Shown: positions 23,922-33,426 of the stretch, one piece after another
Layout: each line of letters starts with the position of its first letter
Position numbering within the stretch: position 1 is the first letter of the stretch
Source of the DNA: Cupriavidus pauculus
GTDB lineage: Bacteria > Pseudomonadota > Gammaproteobacteria > Burkholderiales > Burkholderiaceae
Direction: 5' to 3'
NCBI RefSeq assembly: GCF_003854935.1
Contig: NZ_CP033970.1
Location: 1,798,001-1,862,000 of the forward strand
Length of the DNA stretch: 64,000 bases
Position numbers and translations under genes: made by a program
Notes under the pieces: generated by a model
Told to the model about the DNA's origin: nothing
What the model saw: only the letters and a program-made list of their open reading frames with translations
Database searches by the model: none

Positions 23922-24830
23922 ATGAACAGCATTCCCCGTGCGTTCCGCGCTTGCTTGTTGGCCGCGGCGCTGCTGCCCGCCACGGCCTTCGCAACGGAAA
24001 ACGGCCTGGGCACCTATCCCATCGGCGTGAATACGGTGCTCAATGGCGTGCTTCCGCCACCGGGCGGGACACAGTTCTACAACTACTCGCTGTTCTATGT
24101 CGCGAACAAGTTCGCGGGTCCCGACGGCAACGCTGCGGTACCCGGCTTTCGCAGCGCCGTGTTCGTGGACGCGCCGCGCGTGGTGCACACGTGGGGCACG
24201 ATGCTGGGACCGTTTGCGATATCGAGCGGCATCGTGGTGCCCGTGGCACGGGTCAATGTGGATGCGGCCGGGAGTTCGGGTACCCGCACCGGACTGGGAG
24301 ACATCATCCTGCAGCCGTTCATGATCGGCTACACCAATCCGGACAAGACCTTCTTCACGTTCCTGTCGCCAGATGTCAGCTTGCGGACCGGGTCGTACTC
24401 GTCGACGCGCCTGGCCAACATCGGCACCAACTACTACGCATTCCAGCCCAACCTGAACGCGACGTGGTTTCCCTCGCCCAAGTGGGAGCTGTCGGCCACG
24501 GCGCAACTGGAAGTGCATTCACCGAACCATGCCACGCAGTACCACTCGGGAACGATCGGGTCGATCGACTGGCTGGTTGGCTACGCGATTGGCAAGAAGC
24601 TGCAAGTTGGCGTGCAAGGCTATTACCTGAAGCAGGTGTCGGACGACAAGCAGAACGGGCAACGCGTGGGCCCGGATGGCTTCCGGGGACAGGCGGCCGC
24701 GATCGGGCCGCAACTACGTTATGTCTTTGGCCCCGCGGCTGCCGTTGTCCTCAAGTATCAGCATGAGTTTGCAGTGCGCAACCGGTCGAAGGGGGAGCGC
24801 ATCTGGATCGAGTTCGCGTTCCCGATCTAG
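23922..24830 (+). CDS. MetA-pathway phenol-degradation family outer-membrane protein
   Basis: A 302-residue exported protein with a signal peptide (about residues 1-24, ending ATAFA). The body resembles the Phenol_MetA_deg family of outer-membrane beta-barrels found in aromatic-degradation clusters: ENGLGTYPIGVNTVLNG, GTQFYNYSLFYVANKF, GLGDIILQPFMIGY and the terminal strand ending WIEFAFPI. The probable role is uptake of hydrophobic aromatics across the outer membrane. It has its own promoter (region B) that matches the one of the monooxygenase operon, so the two should be co-regulated. Tail-to-tail with the next TetR gene, without a gap. Confidence 0.82.
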   Translation: MNSIPRAFRACLLAAALLPATAFATENGLGTYPIGVNTVLNGVLPPPGGTQFYNYSLFYVANKFAGPDGNAAVPGFRSAVFVDAPRVVHTWGTMLGPFAISSGIVVPVARVNVDAAGSSGTRTGLGDIILQPFMIGYTNPDKTFFTFLSPDVSLRTGSYSSTRLANIGTNYYAFQPNLNATWFPSPKWELSATAQLEVHSPNHATQYHSGTIGSIDWLVGYAIGKKLQVGVQGYYLKQVSDDKQNGQRVGPDGFRGQAAAIGPQLRYVFGPAAAVVLKYQHEFAVRNRSKGERIWIEFAFPI

Positions 24831-25547
24831 TCAGGCCGCATCGTGGGCCAGGAAGCGGTGGCCATCCTTTGAATTCAGGTTCAGCGCCCAGAGCGGGCGG
24901 CTTGCGGTCAGCTCACCGCTGGCCCAGGCCTTCAGATAGGACTGCGAGAAGGCCACGCCGTGGTCGCACAGGTCGTCGGCACAACCGACGGCTTGCAGCG
25001 CCATGCGCGTGGCGGCGTCCATATAGGCGGGCGGGTCGTCCACACCGTGACCAATCGCCTGGATGCAGCGCGCCGATGCGCCCATCAGGAAATCGGTGGC
25101 GGCCTCGATGTTGTCGATGCGGAACTGCCCGCGCGCCTTGCCGGCGGCAAGGTCGCCGGACATGTATTTGGCAAGCTGCGCGGTGTGCGGCCAGGCCTCG
25201 ATGCGAATCACGAACCCGGCCCACTTGCGGTCCAGCAACGCGCGCACCATGAACAGCCGGAACCCGACGGCCGCTCGCTGCCAGGGTTCCTCCAGCACGT
25301 TGTAGACGGGCAGGATGTCCGTCACCATCTGGTTGTTCATCTCCTGCCCGATCGCGTTTATGACATCTTCCAACGACGTGAAGTAGTTGTAGAAGGTGCC
25401 GCGAGAAACTTTCGCCTCGCGAATGACGTCGTCGATGACCGGTGCGGCGCCGGTCTGTTCGCCGATCACGCGCATCGCCGCGTCCAGCAGCTTTGTGCGC
25501 ATCAGCAGACGCTTCTTCTCCGCCACCTTGGTGCGATGGTCGCTCAC
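24831..25547 (-). CDS. TetR/AcrR-family regulator (paralog)
   Basis: A 238-residue TetR repressor, the third of the related set: MSDHRTKVAEKKRLLMRTKL, then an HTH ending EAKVSRGTFYNYF. It starts with GTG at 25547, supported by GACGGAGGTAAC in front. Its own promoter carries TGAC-AGATC-GTCA followed by GTCA-TAC-TGAC (25565-25584), the motif shared by the other two regulators' target regions, which suggests autoregulation and cross-talk. Its stop abuts the stop of the MetA-type gene. Confidence 0.85.
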   Translation of the reverse strand: MSDHRTKVAEKKRLLMRTKLLDAAMRVIGEQTGAAPVIDDVIREAKVSRGTFYNYFTSLEDVINAIGQEMNNQMVTDILPVYNVLEEPWQRAAVGFRLFMVRALLDRKWAGFVIRIEAWPHTAQLAKYMSGDLAAGKARGQFRIDNIEAATDFLMGASARCIQAIGHGVDDPPAYMDAATRMALQAVGCADDLCDHGVAFSQSYLKAWASGELTASRPLWALNLNSKDGHRFLAHDAA

Positions 25548-25564
25548 GTTACCTCCGTCATTTT

Positions 25565-25584
25565 TGACAGATCGTCATACTGAC
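25565..25584. promoter_or_regulatory. TGACAGATCGTCA and GTCA-TAC-TGAC operator-like repeats
   Basis: Two overlapping inverted repeats 18 bases upstream of the TetR start at 25547: TGAC-N5-GTCA (25565-25577) and GTCA-N3-TGAC (25574-25584). They share the TGACAGA..GTCA core with sites at 7191, 12990 and 23781. Confidence 0.55.
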
Positions 25585-25745
25585 AAGTATAGCCAAACTG
25601 TGACGTTGAGAATCGTCCGCTCGCACGCAGCATCGCTTCCCGCCAAGAACGTGACAATACACGGCGCGCGGCGCGCGAAGTCCGGGGCATTGCTCCACAT
25701 CGGGTATCCTCCGCGATGCGTTTCGTGTTGCTTTGAGAGGAAGTT

Positions 25746-27011
25746 GTGTCGCGCAGCAGTTGGGCCGTGGCTGTTGGGCCACTTTTAGGGTTGTTCATTG
25801 TGAGTTTGGGAAGCGGTTTCATGTCTTCCCTCACGTCTCTCCGCCTCGACGCCGCGAACGTTTCGGCAACGATGATCGGTGCCATTTCGTCGGCATATTT
25901 TGTAGGGCTGACGCTCGGCGCGGTTACCAGCGACCGGCTGATCTCCCGGATCGGGCACATTCGCTCGTACAGCAGCTTTGCCTCCCTTGTCGCCATTACC
26001 TACCTGCTCCAGGGATTGGTTTTCGATCCCTGGGTCTGGCTCCTGCTGCGTCTTGTGAATGGCTGGGCGATGGTGGGCATCTACCTCGTCGTGGAAAGCT
26101 GGTTGCTACTCGTCGGGGATACGAAGTCCAGGGGGCGGTTGCTGGCGATCTATATGATCGCGCTCTACGGATCGACCATGCTTGCCCAGATGAGCCTGGG
26201 CGCCATTGGATCCGTGGCGGCGAGCGCGCCGTTCATGGTGGCCGGCGTGCTCGGGTCCATGGCGGTATTGCCCATGGCCGTCCTGCCGAAGACTGCACCG
26301 GACGTGGCCCATGCCGCGCCGCTGATGCCACAGGATCTCGTGCGCATGACCCCCGCAGGTGCCATCGGCAGCTTCGGTTCCGGCGTGGGCATCGCGGCGG
26401 TCTATACGCTGCTGCCGATCTACCTGCAGCGAGAGGGCATGAGCGTTGCCCAGGTCGGGCAGTTAATGGCCTGTGCCATCTGCGGCGCCATGGCATTGCA
26501 ATACCCGGTAGGTCGATGGTCCGACAGGGAGGACAGGCAGACCGTCCTGCTTGCCTTGAGCGTGGGGTGCGCGGCGGTTTCCTTGGCCGTGCTGATCCTT
26601 CCGAGTTATCCGCCATTGTTGATGGCGCTGATGTTCCTGATCGGTGGCGGCATTTTCGCCATTTACCCGGTGGCGGTGAGCCACTCGGCGGATCGTGCGG
26701 AGGCCAGCGAGCTGGTACGCGTCATCCAGGGCATGCTGTTGATCAACTCGGTTGGTTCGGCAATCAGTCCGTTGATCATCTCGCCGCTCATGAACCGGTT
26801 AGGTGCCAGCGGGCTCTTCTGGGCGTTTCTCGTCCTGCACGCCGGACTGGCGTCGTTCTTCCTGTGGCGACGCAATAGCCATCCGTCTCCGACTTCGGCC
26901 GCGCCATTTGCGGCAACGGCGCAAATGACGCCGATCGGGGCAGAGATTCGTGTGACCGAGGAACTGGTGCAAGCAGTCGCGGACGCGAGAACGGAGGAGG
27001 TTGTCTCGTAA
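25746..27011 (+). CDS. MFS transporter (YcaD-like)
   Basis: A 421-residue major facilitator protein with about twelve hydrophobic segments. The loop between segments 2 and 3 reads GAVTSDRLISRIGHIRSY, a form of the MFS signature GxxxDRxGRR, and YPVGRWSDREDRQ marks the pseudo-repeat in the second half. It resembles the YcaD group of inner-membrane transporters; the substrate is unknown. It begins with GTG at 25746 with AGAGG five bases before. The upstream region holds the operators of the divergent TetR gene, so it may be that regulator's efflux or uptake target. Confidence 0.82.
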   Translation: MSRSSWAVAVGPLLGLFIVSLGSGFMSSLTSLRLDAANVSATMIGAISSAYFVGLTLGAVTSDRLISRIGHIRSYSSFASLVAITYLLQGLVFDPWVWLLLRLVNGWAMVGIYLVVESWLLLVGDTKSRGRLLAIYMIALYGSTMLAQMSLGAIGSVAASAPFMVAGVLGSMAVLPMAVLPKTAPDVAHAAPLMPQDLVRMTPAGAIGSFGSGVGIAAVYTLLPIYLQREGMSVAQVGQLMACAICGAMALQYPVGRWSDREDRQTVLLALSVGCAAVSLAVLILPSYPPLLMALMFLIGGGIFAIYPVAVSHSADRAEASELVRVIQGMLLINSVGSAISPLIISPLMNRLGASGLFWAFLVLHAGLASFFLWRRNSHPSPTSAAPFAATAQMTPIGAEIRVTEELVQAVADARTEEVVS

Positions 27012-27161
27012 TCCTTATCTTGTGCCGCGGAGGCAGGAACCTTGTTTGCCTGACGAACTCTCACGCAACGGCCCCTTATGCGGCATCACCAGATCGAGCC
27101 TCCCGCCGCGCCAAGCCGAGCATGATTGGCGGGAGCAGTTGGCTGACCAAGCGCTTTTGAT

Positions 27162-27377
27162 ATGAACAGCAAGCAACGCCGCAAAGCGTACCGACAAAGT
27201 CCCTACCAGGTGGAGACGACTTGGATCTTCCGGGGCGCTCCCGTGACCATCACCCGCGTTGCGAGCCCCACTGCGGTCATCGTCGAATTCGAAGGGGCCG
27301 GAGCACGTACCCATGTTCCGACACGAGCGCTGGAGCCCCGCAGCCCCATCGGCACCGGGGGCGAGCCGCTCGTGTAG
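27162..27377 (+). CDS. Small hypothetical protein
   Basis: A 71-residue open frame starting MNSKQRRKAYRQSPYQ, basic at the N-terminus, followed by a beta-rich stretch (TTWIFRGAPVTITRVASPTAV) that could be a small KOW/SH3-like barrel. No ribosome binding site is clear. It has composition and codon use like a real gene and no better competing frame. Function not recognised. It is convergent with the receptor gene, whose stop is ten bases further on. The 150 bases before it hold a CTCCCGCC/GGCGGGAG inverted repeat (27100-27135) with no T-run. Confidence 0.5.
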   Translation: MNSKQRRKAYRQSPYQVETTWIFRGAPVTITRVASPTAVIVEFEGAGARTHVPTRALEPRSPIGTGGEPLV

Positions 27378-27387
27378 GCGCAGGCGC

Positions 27388-28368
27388 TTAGTCGAGCTTG
27401 GCGCCCGACCTTTCCACGATGGGTTTCCACGCCTTGTATTCCGATGTCACCAGTTCCGCGAACTGCGCCGCGCTCATCAGCTTCGGCTCGGCGCCTTGCT
27501 CGTGGATGGCACGTATGACGTCAGGCCGGGCGAGCACCTTGTTGACCTCGGTTCCGATGCGCTCGACAACATCGGCAGGCGTTTTGGCCGGGGCGAAGAT
27601 TCCGTACCAGGTGCTGACGTCCACGTTCCTGTAGCCGCTCTCCGCGACAGTCGGCACATTCGGCAGCGACGTGCTGCGCGTTGCCGACGTGACCGCCAGC
27701 GCGCGCAGCTTGCCAGCCTTGACCTGCGCCAGCGCGGAGGGCACGGAGGCCACCATCAGGTCGACGTTGCCGGCCATGGCGTCCATCATCGCGGCATTGG
27801 AGCCCTTGTAGGGCACGTGCAGCAACTTGATACCGGCCGCCTGGCTGAAGATCTCGGCGGCCAGATGGATGGTCGTGCCGTTGCCGGGCGACCCGTACTT
27901 GATGGATTCCGGATGTGCCTTCGCGGCGGCTACCACGTCAGCCAGGGTCTTGAAGCGCGAATTGGCCGACGTGACGATGGCGATAGGCGTGTAGGCGACG
28001 TGGCTGATCGCAACCAGATCGCGACCCGGCACATAGGACACCGACTTGTAGAGCCACGGCGCGACCACGAGATTGTCTTTCTGTCCCATCACCAGTTCGT
28101 AGCCGGTAGGCGCCGCGCGGACGATTTCCGCGATGCCGAGCGTGCCGCCGGCCCCGGGCTTGTTGTCCGGCACAAAGGTCCATTTGGTCTCCTGCGACAC
28201 CTGGTTGGCCACCAGACGCGCAAGAATATCGGTGCCGCCGCCCGGCGGGAACGGAATCACCAGCCGGATCGGCTTGGTGGGCCATTGGCTACTGGCGGTT
28301 TGGGCGAGTACGGGCGTGGTGGTGAAACCACAGGCCACCAGCGCGGTGGCCAGCATTGCCTTCAGCAT
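27388..28368 (-). CDS. Bug/TctC-family periplasmic solute-binding protein
   Basis: A 326-residue receptor with a signal peptide ending PVLAQ, then the family opening WPTKPIRLVIPFPPGGGTDI and the usual NKPGAGGTLG, YKGSNAAM and NVPTVAESGYRN segments. AAGGATCCTCGCA precedes the ATG. It stands alone: neighbours are a small hypothetical gene and an SDR more than 300 bases away, and there is no TctAB permease. It may bind a carboxylate and signal through a two-component or TRAP-like partner elsewhere. Confidence 0.88.
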   Translation of the reverse strand: MLKAMLATALVACGFTTTPVLAQTASSQWPTKPIRLVIPFPPGGGTDILARLVANQVSQETKWTFVPDNKPGAGGTLGIAEIVRAAPTGYELVMGQKDNLVVAPWLYKSVSYVPGRDLVAISHVAYTPIAIVTSANSRFKTLADVVAAAKAHPESIKYGSPGNGTTIHLAAEIFSQAAGIKLLHVPYKGSNAAMMDAMAGNVDLMVASVPSALAQVKAGKLRALAVTSATRSTSLPNVPTVAESGYRNVDVSTWYGIFAPAKTPADVVERIGTEVNKVLARPDVIRAIHEQGAEPKLMSAAQFAELVTSEYKAWKPIVERSGAKLD

Positions 28369-28700
28369 TGCGAGGATCCTTGTAAAGCGAATCCTGGGCC
28401 GAGCGTTCGCCGTCTTTTAGCGCGGGCTGGTTGGGGGTAGGTGATGACGCCGCTGCTCACGCGTTCATTTCGCGCTGCGGGTGGCACAGGCGCGCAGAAT
28501 CGAGACATCACTTCAGACAACAGGAATTCGGGATGAGATGCGGCCCGAATTATACCGGTGAAGCAAAACCGGCCGCCGGAAAGGGCAGCCGGGGTGTTGG
28601 CACTATCTGGCTGCCACGGCGGCCAGTGCGTCAGTCGCCAGCCGCCGATGGCTTGAAGTCATGACGGTTTCCTTCCCAGGCGTGCCGGTTGCGGAAACGC
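28369..28700. other. Intergenic region, no gene seen
   Basis: About 330 bases between the starts/ends of the receptor and SDR genes. No open frame with coding character, no tRNA and no clear terminator hairpin was found; a promoter for the leftward receptor gene is expected here but I cannot point to it. Confidence 0.5.
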
Positions 28701-29441
28701 TCAGTACGGGCTGGCGGTAGGCCGTACGACGATCTCACTGACATCGACATCGGCCGGTTGCTCCACGGCGTAGGCGACGGCACGAGCGATGGCGTCGGGC
28801 GTGATGGCAACGCGGCGGAACTCCTGCATCGCCGAGCGCGCGGTGTCATCGGTAATCGAATCGGCAAGCTCGGACTCGACCACACCCGGGCAGACCACCG
28901 TCACGCGGATCTTGTCCGTCTCCTGGCGCAGCCCGTCGGAAATGGCGCGCACGGCAAACTTGGTGGCGCAGTAGACGGCGGCCGTCGGCGACACGGACAG
29001 GCCGCCGATCGAGGAGATATTGATGATCTGGCCCTGGCCTTGCTGCTCCATCGTCGGCAGGACGGCAGCGATGCCGTGCAGTACGCCACGGATGTTCACG
29101 TCGATCATGCGGTTCCATTCGGTGACCTTCAGCGCGTTCAGCGGCGAAAGCGGCATCACGCCCGCATTGTTGACCAGCACGTCGATGCGGCCAAACGCAT
29201 CGAGCGCAAAGCGTGCAAAGGCGGCCACGTCCTCTGCCGACGTGACATCCAGTTCACGATAGCGGGCGTGGCCGCCGGCTTGCTTCAGCGATTCGGTCAG
29301 CGCGACGAGCCTGTCGGTGCGCCGTGCGCCAATCACCAGGCGGTGGCCTTGCGCGGCAAGCAGGCGGGCGGTGCCTTCGCCAATGCCGCTGCTGGCGCCG
29401 GTGATCAGGATGACTTTCGATTCGGTGGTTGAGGTTGCCAT
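28701..29441 (-). CDS. SDR-family oxidoreductase
   Basis: A 246-residue classical short-chain dehydrogenase: ILITGASSGIGEGTARLL (cofactor glycine motif), NNAGVMPLSPL, the catalytic Ser in ISSIGGLSVS, YCATK (Tyr/Lys pair) and PGVVESELADSI. GARRTDR after the second strand suggests NADP preference. AGGAGTAAGCAAG precedes the ATG. It is divergent from an AraC regulator 249 bases away, a common arrangement in which the regulator controls the SDR. Substrate unknown. Confidence 0.88.
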   Translation of the reverse strand: MATSTTESKVILITGASSGIGEGTARLLAAQGHRLVIGARRTDRLVALTESLKQAGGHARYRELDVTSAEDVAAFARFALDAFGRIDVLVNNAGVMPLSPLNALKVTEWNRMIDVNIRGVLHGIAAVLPTMEQQGQGQIINISSIGGLSVSPTAAVYCATKFAVRAISDGLRQETDKIRVTVVCPGVVESELADSITDDTARSAMQEFRRVAITPDAIARAVAYAVEQPADVDVSEIVVRPTASPY

Positions 29442-29690
29442 CTTGCTTACTCCTATTGTCGGTTCGGTTCTGGCGGTGCCTGCCCGCGATTGCTCGAGGA
29501 AGACGCACGCCGGCTGCGGCCTGCAATGAAGCGGAAGGGGTTCGTCAGCCGGTGAATGAATGGTAGGGAAGGGGCGCCCGGAAGCGAATACACGGTCCGA
29601 TGCCGTTATTGCCTATTACTATTGAATGCACTGGCACGGCTGGCTGAGGGCCAACTACAATGTCGTCCATCGCGACAACAGGAGAGTGCG

Positions 29691-30617
29691 GTGTCGAACC
29701 TCCGCAATCCCGCTTTCACCCGCATGGTCAGTCTGCTGGAGAGACTGGCGCCCAACGAGGGATACACCCAGTCGGCGCTTGACAGCGTGCGGCTGATGCG
29801 TTCGGACCGGCCGCTTGGGCGCACGCCGGTGCTGTACGAGCCTTGCATCGTGATCGTTTGCCAAGGGCGCAAGCTTGGCTTTCTCGGCAACGAGGTCTAT
29901 GTCTATGACGCACAGCACTACCTCGTGCTGTCCGTCCCGCTGCCGTTCTCGACGGAAACGGAAGCTTCGCCGGAGGAACCCCTGCTGGCGGTGTCCATCC
30001 GTCTGGACCTGATCGAACTGAGCGACCTGATCACGCAGATCGGGGCCGCCGGACACCACCCCGAAGCGCAGCCGACCGGCATCGTTTCCACCTTGCTTGA
30101 CGGCGATCTTGCCGGCGCCACGATCCGCTTGCTGGAGGCATTGACGGTGCCGCTGGACGCCCAGGTGCTGGGGCCAGGGATCGTGCGGGAGATCTGCTAT
30201 CGAGTGCTCACCGGCGAGCAGGGGGCGGCGATGCGTGCCGCGCTGGCGCATCACGGCCGGTTCGGACGCGTGGCCCGGGCACTCAAGCGGATTCACACCG
30301 AGTATGCGACGCCGCTCAACGTCGCGCGCCTGGCCGAAGAAGCGGGCATGAGCGTGCCGGCGTTTCACGCCAACTTTCGCACCGTGACGCAGACATCGCC
30401 AATCCAGTACATCAAGTCCACGCGGCTGCACCAGGCGCGCCTGATGATGATCCGCGACGGCGTGACCGCGGCTGCTGCAGCGGGACGAGTCGGCTACGAA
30501 AGCGCATCCCAGTTCAGCCGGGAGTTCAAGCGGCTTTTTGGGCGGACGCCAGTCGAGGAAGTGCGTGACATGCGCGAATCCTTCACGCTTTCGCCGGCCG
30601 TCCGCTTCGGTGGCTAG
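29691..30617 (+). CDS. AraC-family regulator with AraC_N cupin domain
   Basis: A 308-residue regulator. The N-terminal half (RPLGRTPVLYEPCIVIVCQG, LVLSVPLPFSTE) is the AraC-type N-terminal cupin domain; the C-terminal 100 residues hold two HTH motifs (NVARLAEEAGMSVPAFHANF and AAAAGRVGYESASQFSREF). GTG 29691 is chosen because AGGAGA lies five bases upstream and the homology starts there; the frame remains open to 29556 without support. It probably activates the divergent SDR gene. Confidence 0.83.
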   Translation: MSNLRNPAFTRMVSLLERLAPNEGYTQSALDSVRLMRSDRPLGRTPVLYEPCIVIVCQGRKLGFLGNEVYVYDAQHYLVLSVPLPFSTETEASPEEPLLAVSIRLDLIELSDLITQIGAAGHHPEAQPTGIVSTLLDGDLAGATIRLLEALTVPLDAQVLGPGIVREICYRVLTGEQGAAMRAALAHHGRFGRVARALKRIHTEYATPLNVARLAEEAGMSVPAFHANFRTVTQTSPIQYIKSTRLHQARLMMIRDGVTAAAAAGRVGYESASQFSREFKRLFGRTPVEEVRDMRESFTLSPAVRFGG

Positions 30618-30636
30618 GTAGTGGCTTGCCGAATGC

Positions 30637-31437
30637 CTATTTCCCGTGGCACTTCTTGAACTTCTTGCCGCTGCCGCACGGGCACGGGTCGTTGCGGCCG
30701 GGCTGGTCGCCCCTCACCAGGGCCTCCACCCGCGGGCCGAGGCTCTTCCAGATCTGACGCAGGTCGTAGACAGCCCAGATTGCCTCACCGAAGGTTTCCA
30801 AGCGCGCCTGGCTGGTGCTGGGCGGGCCATCCTCGTCGTACATGCAGACCGCGGGCTGGCCGGTGTCGTCCTCGGTCAGGGCGACAATGGCTTCGAGCGC
30901 GTCGTCCAGCCATTGGGCAGCTTCCTTGTCGCGTGGGGCGGCCCATTCCTCGGGCCAGTTCTCCACCGCAAACATGAAGCCCAGCGCCCACACCTGGCCA
31001 AACGCCGGGATCTCCCGGCCATCCATCTCAGCGCGCTCTTCCTGCGGCAGGCTCAAGATGGCGCCGCGCATGTCCATGACTTCGGGACAGAAGGAGCGTT
31101 CGTCCTCCAGCCTCTCCACGGGCTGATCGAGTTGATATTCCACCTCGTTCCATCGACGCTGCCACAGCTCCATGAAGCGGGCCTGCTGGGCCGCTTCATG
31201 GAACGCGGGCAGCAACGGCAGAGGGCTGTCCTCGGCCACGTCCAGCGCCGCGCCGTCTCCCAGCAACATGGGCAAGTAGTCGGCAGCCGGTATGCGGCGG
31301 CGCGTGCAGACCAGGGCCGTGAGAAAACCGTCGCAGAACTCCCACTGCGGGATTTCCTCAGCGCGCTGGCGCAGGTCGTCCAGCATATCGTCGAGCTCCT
31401 GGAGTTCGTCGGGCGTCAGGGAGGTGATTTCAGTCAT
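30637..31437 (-). CDS. UPF0149/YecA family protein with C-terminal SEC-C zinc motif
   Basis: A 266-residue protein. The N-terminal two thirds look like the YecA/UPF0149 fold ([34 protein letters not shown]). The C-terminus [16 protein letters not shown] is the SEC-C zinc-binding motif (Cys-x-Cys-x8-Cys-His) shared with SecA. Start placed at 31437, where homology begins; the frame runs to 31572 but that part is not conserved-looking. Such proteins may be ribosome- or SecA-associated accessory factors; the exact role is unsettled. Confidence 0.8.
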   Translation of the reverse strand: MTEITSLTPDELQELDDMLDDLRQRAEEIPQWEFCDGFLTALVCTRRRIPAADYLPMLLGDGAALDVAEDSPLPLLPAFHEAAQQARFMELWQRRWNEVEYQLDQPVERLEDERSFCPEVMDMRGAILSLPQEERAEMDGREIPAFGQVWALGFMFAVENWPEEWAAPRDKEAAQWLDDALEAIVALTEDDTGQPAVCMYDEDGPPSTSQARLETFGEAIWAVYDLRQIWKSLGPRVEALVRGDQPGRNDPCPCGSGKKFKKCHGK

Positions 31438-31793
31438 AAGGCAGATTCGTGCGGTGCAGGGTGGGGATACGCTAGACGCGTCGCGGCGAAGTATAGCGCG
31501 GCCTTTTTGGAGAAGTGCATCGCACGATTTTCGCGGCCGCGACGTTTCGGTGCCGCGACAAGTCGCGTGCATCCTCGCTGCCGTTCGCGGGAGCGACTGC
31601 CGTTCTTAAGTGGTTCCTGTTGGCTGATCCCGGCTCTCTGCGCAGACGAGGCGCGGGCTGCTGGGCGGCAAAGGGGCAGCTACCGACCCTGAAAGGACAG
31701 TCCCAGACGCCCAATGCGGACTGTCGCAGGTCGCTACCGACCACCCGTCAACGTATGACACAATGGCGGAGTTGCGGTTGACGGTGAAACAAT
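31438..31793. other. Intergenic region with repeated GCTACCGACC, no gene
   Basis: About 355 bases. The open frames here are short and lack coding character. GCTACCGACC occurs twice (near 31679 and 31733), around GGACAGTCC and GGACTGTCG words, which suggests a decayed gene or a small repeat. No tRNA or terminator recognised. Confidence 0.35.
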
Positions 31794-32369
31794 ATGACAA
31801 ACACCCGCGCAGCGAACAATAGTGTTCAAGACAGCCCTTGGGCGGCTGCTTTCCCCGCAGTGCTTCGCTCGGAAGTAACCGTCGTTACGGACTTAATTCG
31901 ACCCAGCACGGCGACTCATCCCGGATCGCCTGTCTTTGTTCGAGGCGAATCACTCAACATCCCGTATCGAATTCACCACGAATGCGATGACACGCTATTT
32001 CGTCGGCTGAACGATGCTGAAGCGGATATCTATTCGTGCGTGCTGACGCGGCACCATGACGGACATGTGCGCCAGCGGCATGTCGGGCGGCTCGTCACTT
32101 CCCCGGAGCCTTGGATTGTGCCGTTCGTTGTGCACCTCTGCGGCGAGTATGTAATTGAAATCCTCGCCGAGATCGAAGCGAGCCTGCCTTCGATGGATCA
32201 ATGCGTTTACGGAGCGTTCTTCCGGGAGAACCCGGATTTCTTGAAACGAACGCACGATCGAATGATCAGTTATTGGGATTGCTACTATCGTTGGCTCTAC
32301 AAGCGAAAACTCGATTACGTTGGGTTTCGGGTGTTTGAGCAGTTCCGCGAATGGTATGTTGCCGGCTAA
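31794..32369 (+). CDS. Hypothetical protein, lower GC than neighbours
   Basis: A 191-residue open frame with no family I recognise. It is acidic and aromatic-rich, with a C-terminal YWDCYYRWLYKRKLDYVGF stretch and several His/Cys (YRIHHECDD, VLTRHHDGHVRQRH). No signal peptide or membrane segment. The base composition is visibly more AT-rich than the flanks and codon use is less GC-biased, so it may have been acquired. Upstream there is only a weak ribosome binding site (GACGGTGAAACAAT). Nothing around it suggests a function. Confidence 0.6.
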   Translation: MTNTRAANNSVQDSPWAAAFPAVLRSEVTVVTDLIRPSTATHPGSPVFVRGESLNIPYRIHHECDDTLFRRLNDAEADIYSCVLTRHHDGHVRQRHVGRLVTSPEPWIVPFVVHLCGEYVIEILAEIEASLPSMDQCVYGAFFRENPDFLKRTHDRMISYWDCYYRWLYKRKLDYVGFRVFEQFREWYVAG

Positions 32370-32544
32370 CGCCATTGGCGCATCGATCTTGCTCAAGCAC
32401 GGACGATTCTAAACAATGCGGATGCTCACGTCGGGTGTCCGCTTCTGGCCGGCGACCGACCGCTGGCGTGCCATCCCCTTGCGGCCACGACGCCACGCTT
32501 GATCTCCAAGTATGGCGTCGCGGGCCAACATTGCCTCGCTATCC

Positions 32545-33297
32545 TCAGACTTGTGCCTGTCCACCGTCCACGAACAATTCTGCGCCGTTGACGAAGCTCG
32601 AGTCGTCGGAGGCGAGGAAGAGGGCAGCACCGGCAATCTCGTCAGGCTCGCCTACACGCCCCATCGGGATGCGCGATGCAAGATAGTCGAGCAGCCCCTG
32701 CTGCTGCGAGGCATCGGGACCCGCCAGGTCGACCAGGCCGGGCGTACGCGTGGCACCCGGGCTGATCGTATTGACGCGAATGCCGCGGTTCTTCAGGTCC
32801 AGAATCCAGCTACGGGCGAACGCCCGAATCGCAGCCTTCGAGGCGGAATAGACGCTGAAAGCGGCGGTGCCTTCAATGGTCGTGGTGGAACCGGCCAGAA
32901 TCACTGACGCGCCGCTGGAGAGCAGCGGCAACGCCTTCTGCACGGTGAACAGCGTGCCCTTGACGTTGCGGTCGAAGGTGTCGTGATAGTGGGCCTCGGT
33001 GATGTCGCCAAGCGGCACCATCGTGCCGCCGCCGGCGTTGGCAAACAGCACATCGAGCCGGCCCTTCTCGGTGCGGATCTGCTTGTAGAGCAGATCCAGC
33101 TCTTCAGGCTTCGACGAGTCCACACGCACGCCGGTGGCGTTGCCAATGGCTACGACCGCTGCATCGAGTTCGGCCTGCCTGCGGCCGGTGACATACACGT
33201 GCGCGCCTTCGGCGGCGAACCGCTTGGCAGTGGCCAGGCCGATGCCGCTCGTGCCACCGGTAACGAGTGCAATCTTGTTTTCGAGTCTGCGGGTCAT
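32545..33297 (-). CDS. SDR-family oxidoreductase
   Basis: A 250-residue classical [33 protein letters not shown] (NADP-type arginine pair), FANAGGG, the Ser in [18 protein letters not shown] (Tyr/Lys) and [13 protein letters not shown] at the C-terminus. Start at 33297 has AAGGAGAATCACC before it, against an in-frame extension to 33411 that would overlap the LysR promoter. Divergent from a LysR regulator, which probably controls it. Substrate unknown; similar proteins are often annotated as 3-oxoacyl-ACP reductase-like. Confidence 0.88.
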   Translation of the reverse strand: MTRRLENKIALVTGGTSGIGLATAKRFAAEGAHVYVTGRRQAELDAAVVAIGNATGVRVDSSKPEELDLLYKQIRTEKGRLDVLFANAGGGTMVPLGDITEAHYHDTFDRNVKGTLFTVQKALPLLSSGASVILAGSTTTIEGTAAFSVYSASKAAIRAFARSWILDLKNRGIRVNTISPGATRTPGLVDLAGPDASQQQGLLDYLASRIPMGRVGEPDEIAGAALFLASDDSSFVNGAELFVDGGQAQV

Positions 33298-33382
33298 GGT
33301 GATTCTCCTTGCCTGATATCGGTTGATGTCGTTGAAATTTAGTCGCGGGAGGCGATGTAGGAAGCATATCGACGGACGCACC

Positions 33383-33419
33383 ATTTCGAAATAGAATTGA
33401 TCGCAAATCATCGTTGCGA
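33383..33419. promoter_or_regulatory. Palindromes in the SDR/LysR divergent promoter
   Basis: ATTTCGAAAT (33383-33392) is a perfect 10-bp palindrome, and TCGCAA-N7-TTGCGA (33401-33419) is a 6-bp inverted repeat ending eight bases before the LysR start codon. Both are candidate LysR or repressor sites for the divergent pair. Confidence 0.4.
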
Positions 33420-33426
33420 AAATGAA

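Noticed and set aside
25733-26878. 381-residue frame overlapping the MFS gene in another phase
   Set aside because: Arg/Gly-rich shadow; the MFS frame has twelve hydrophobic segments and a proper start.
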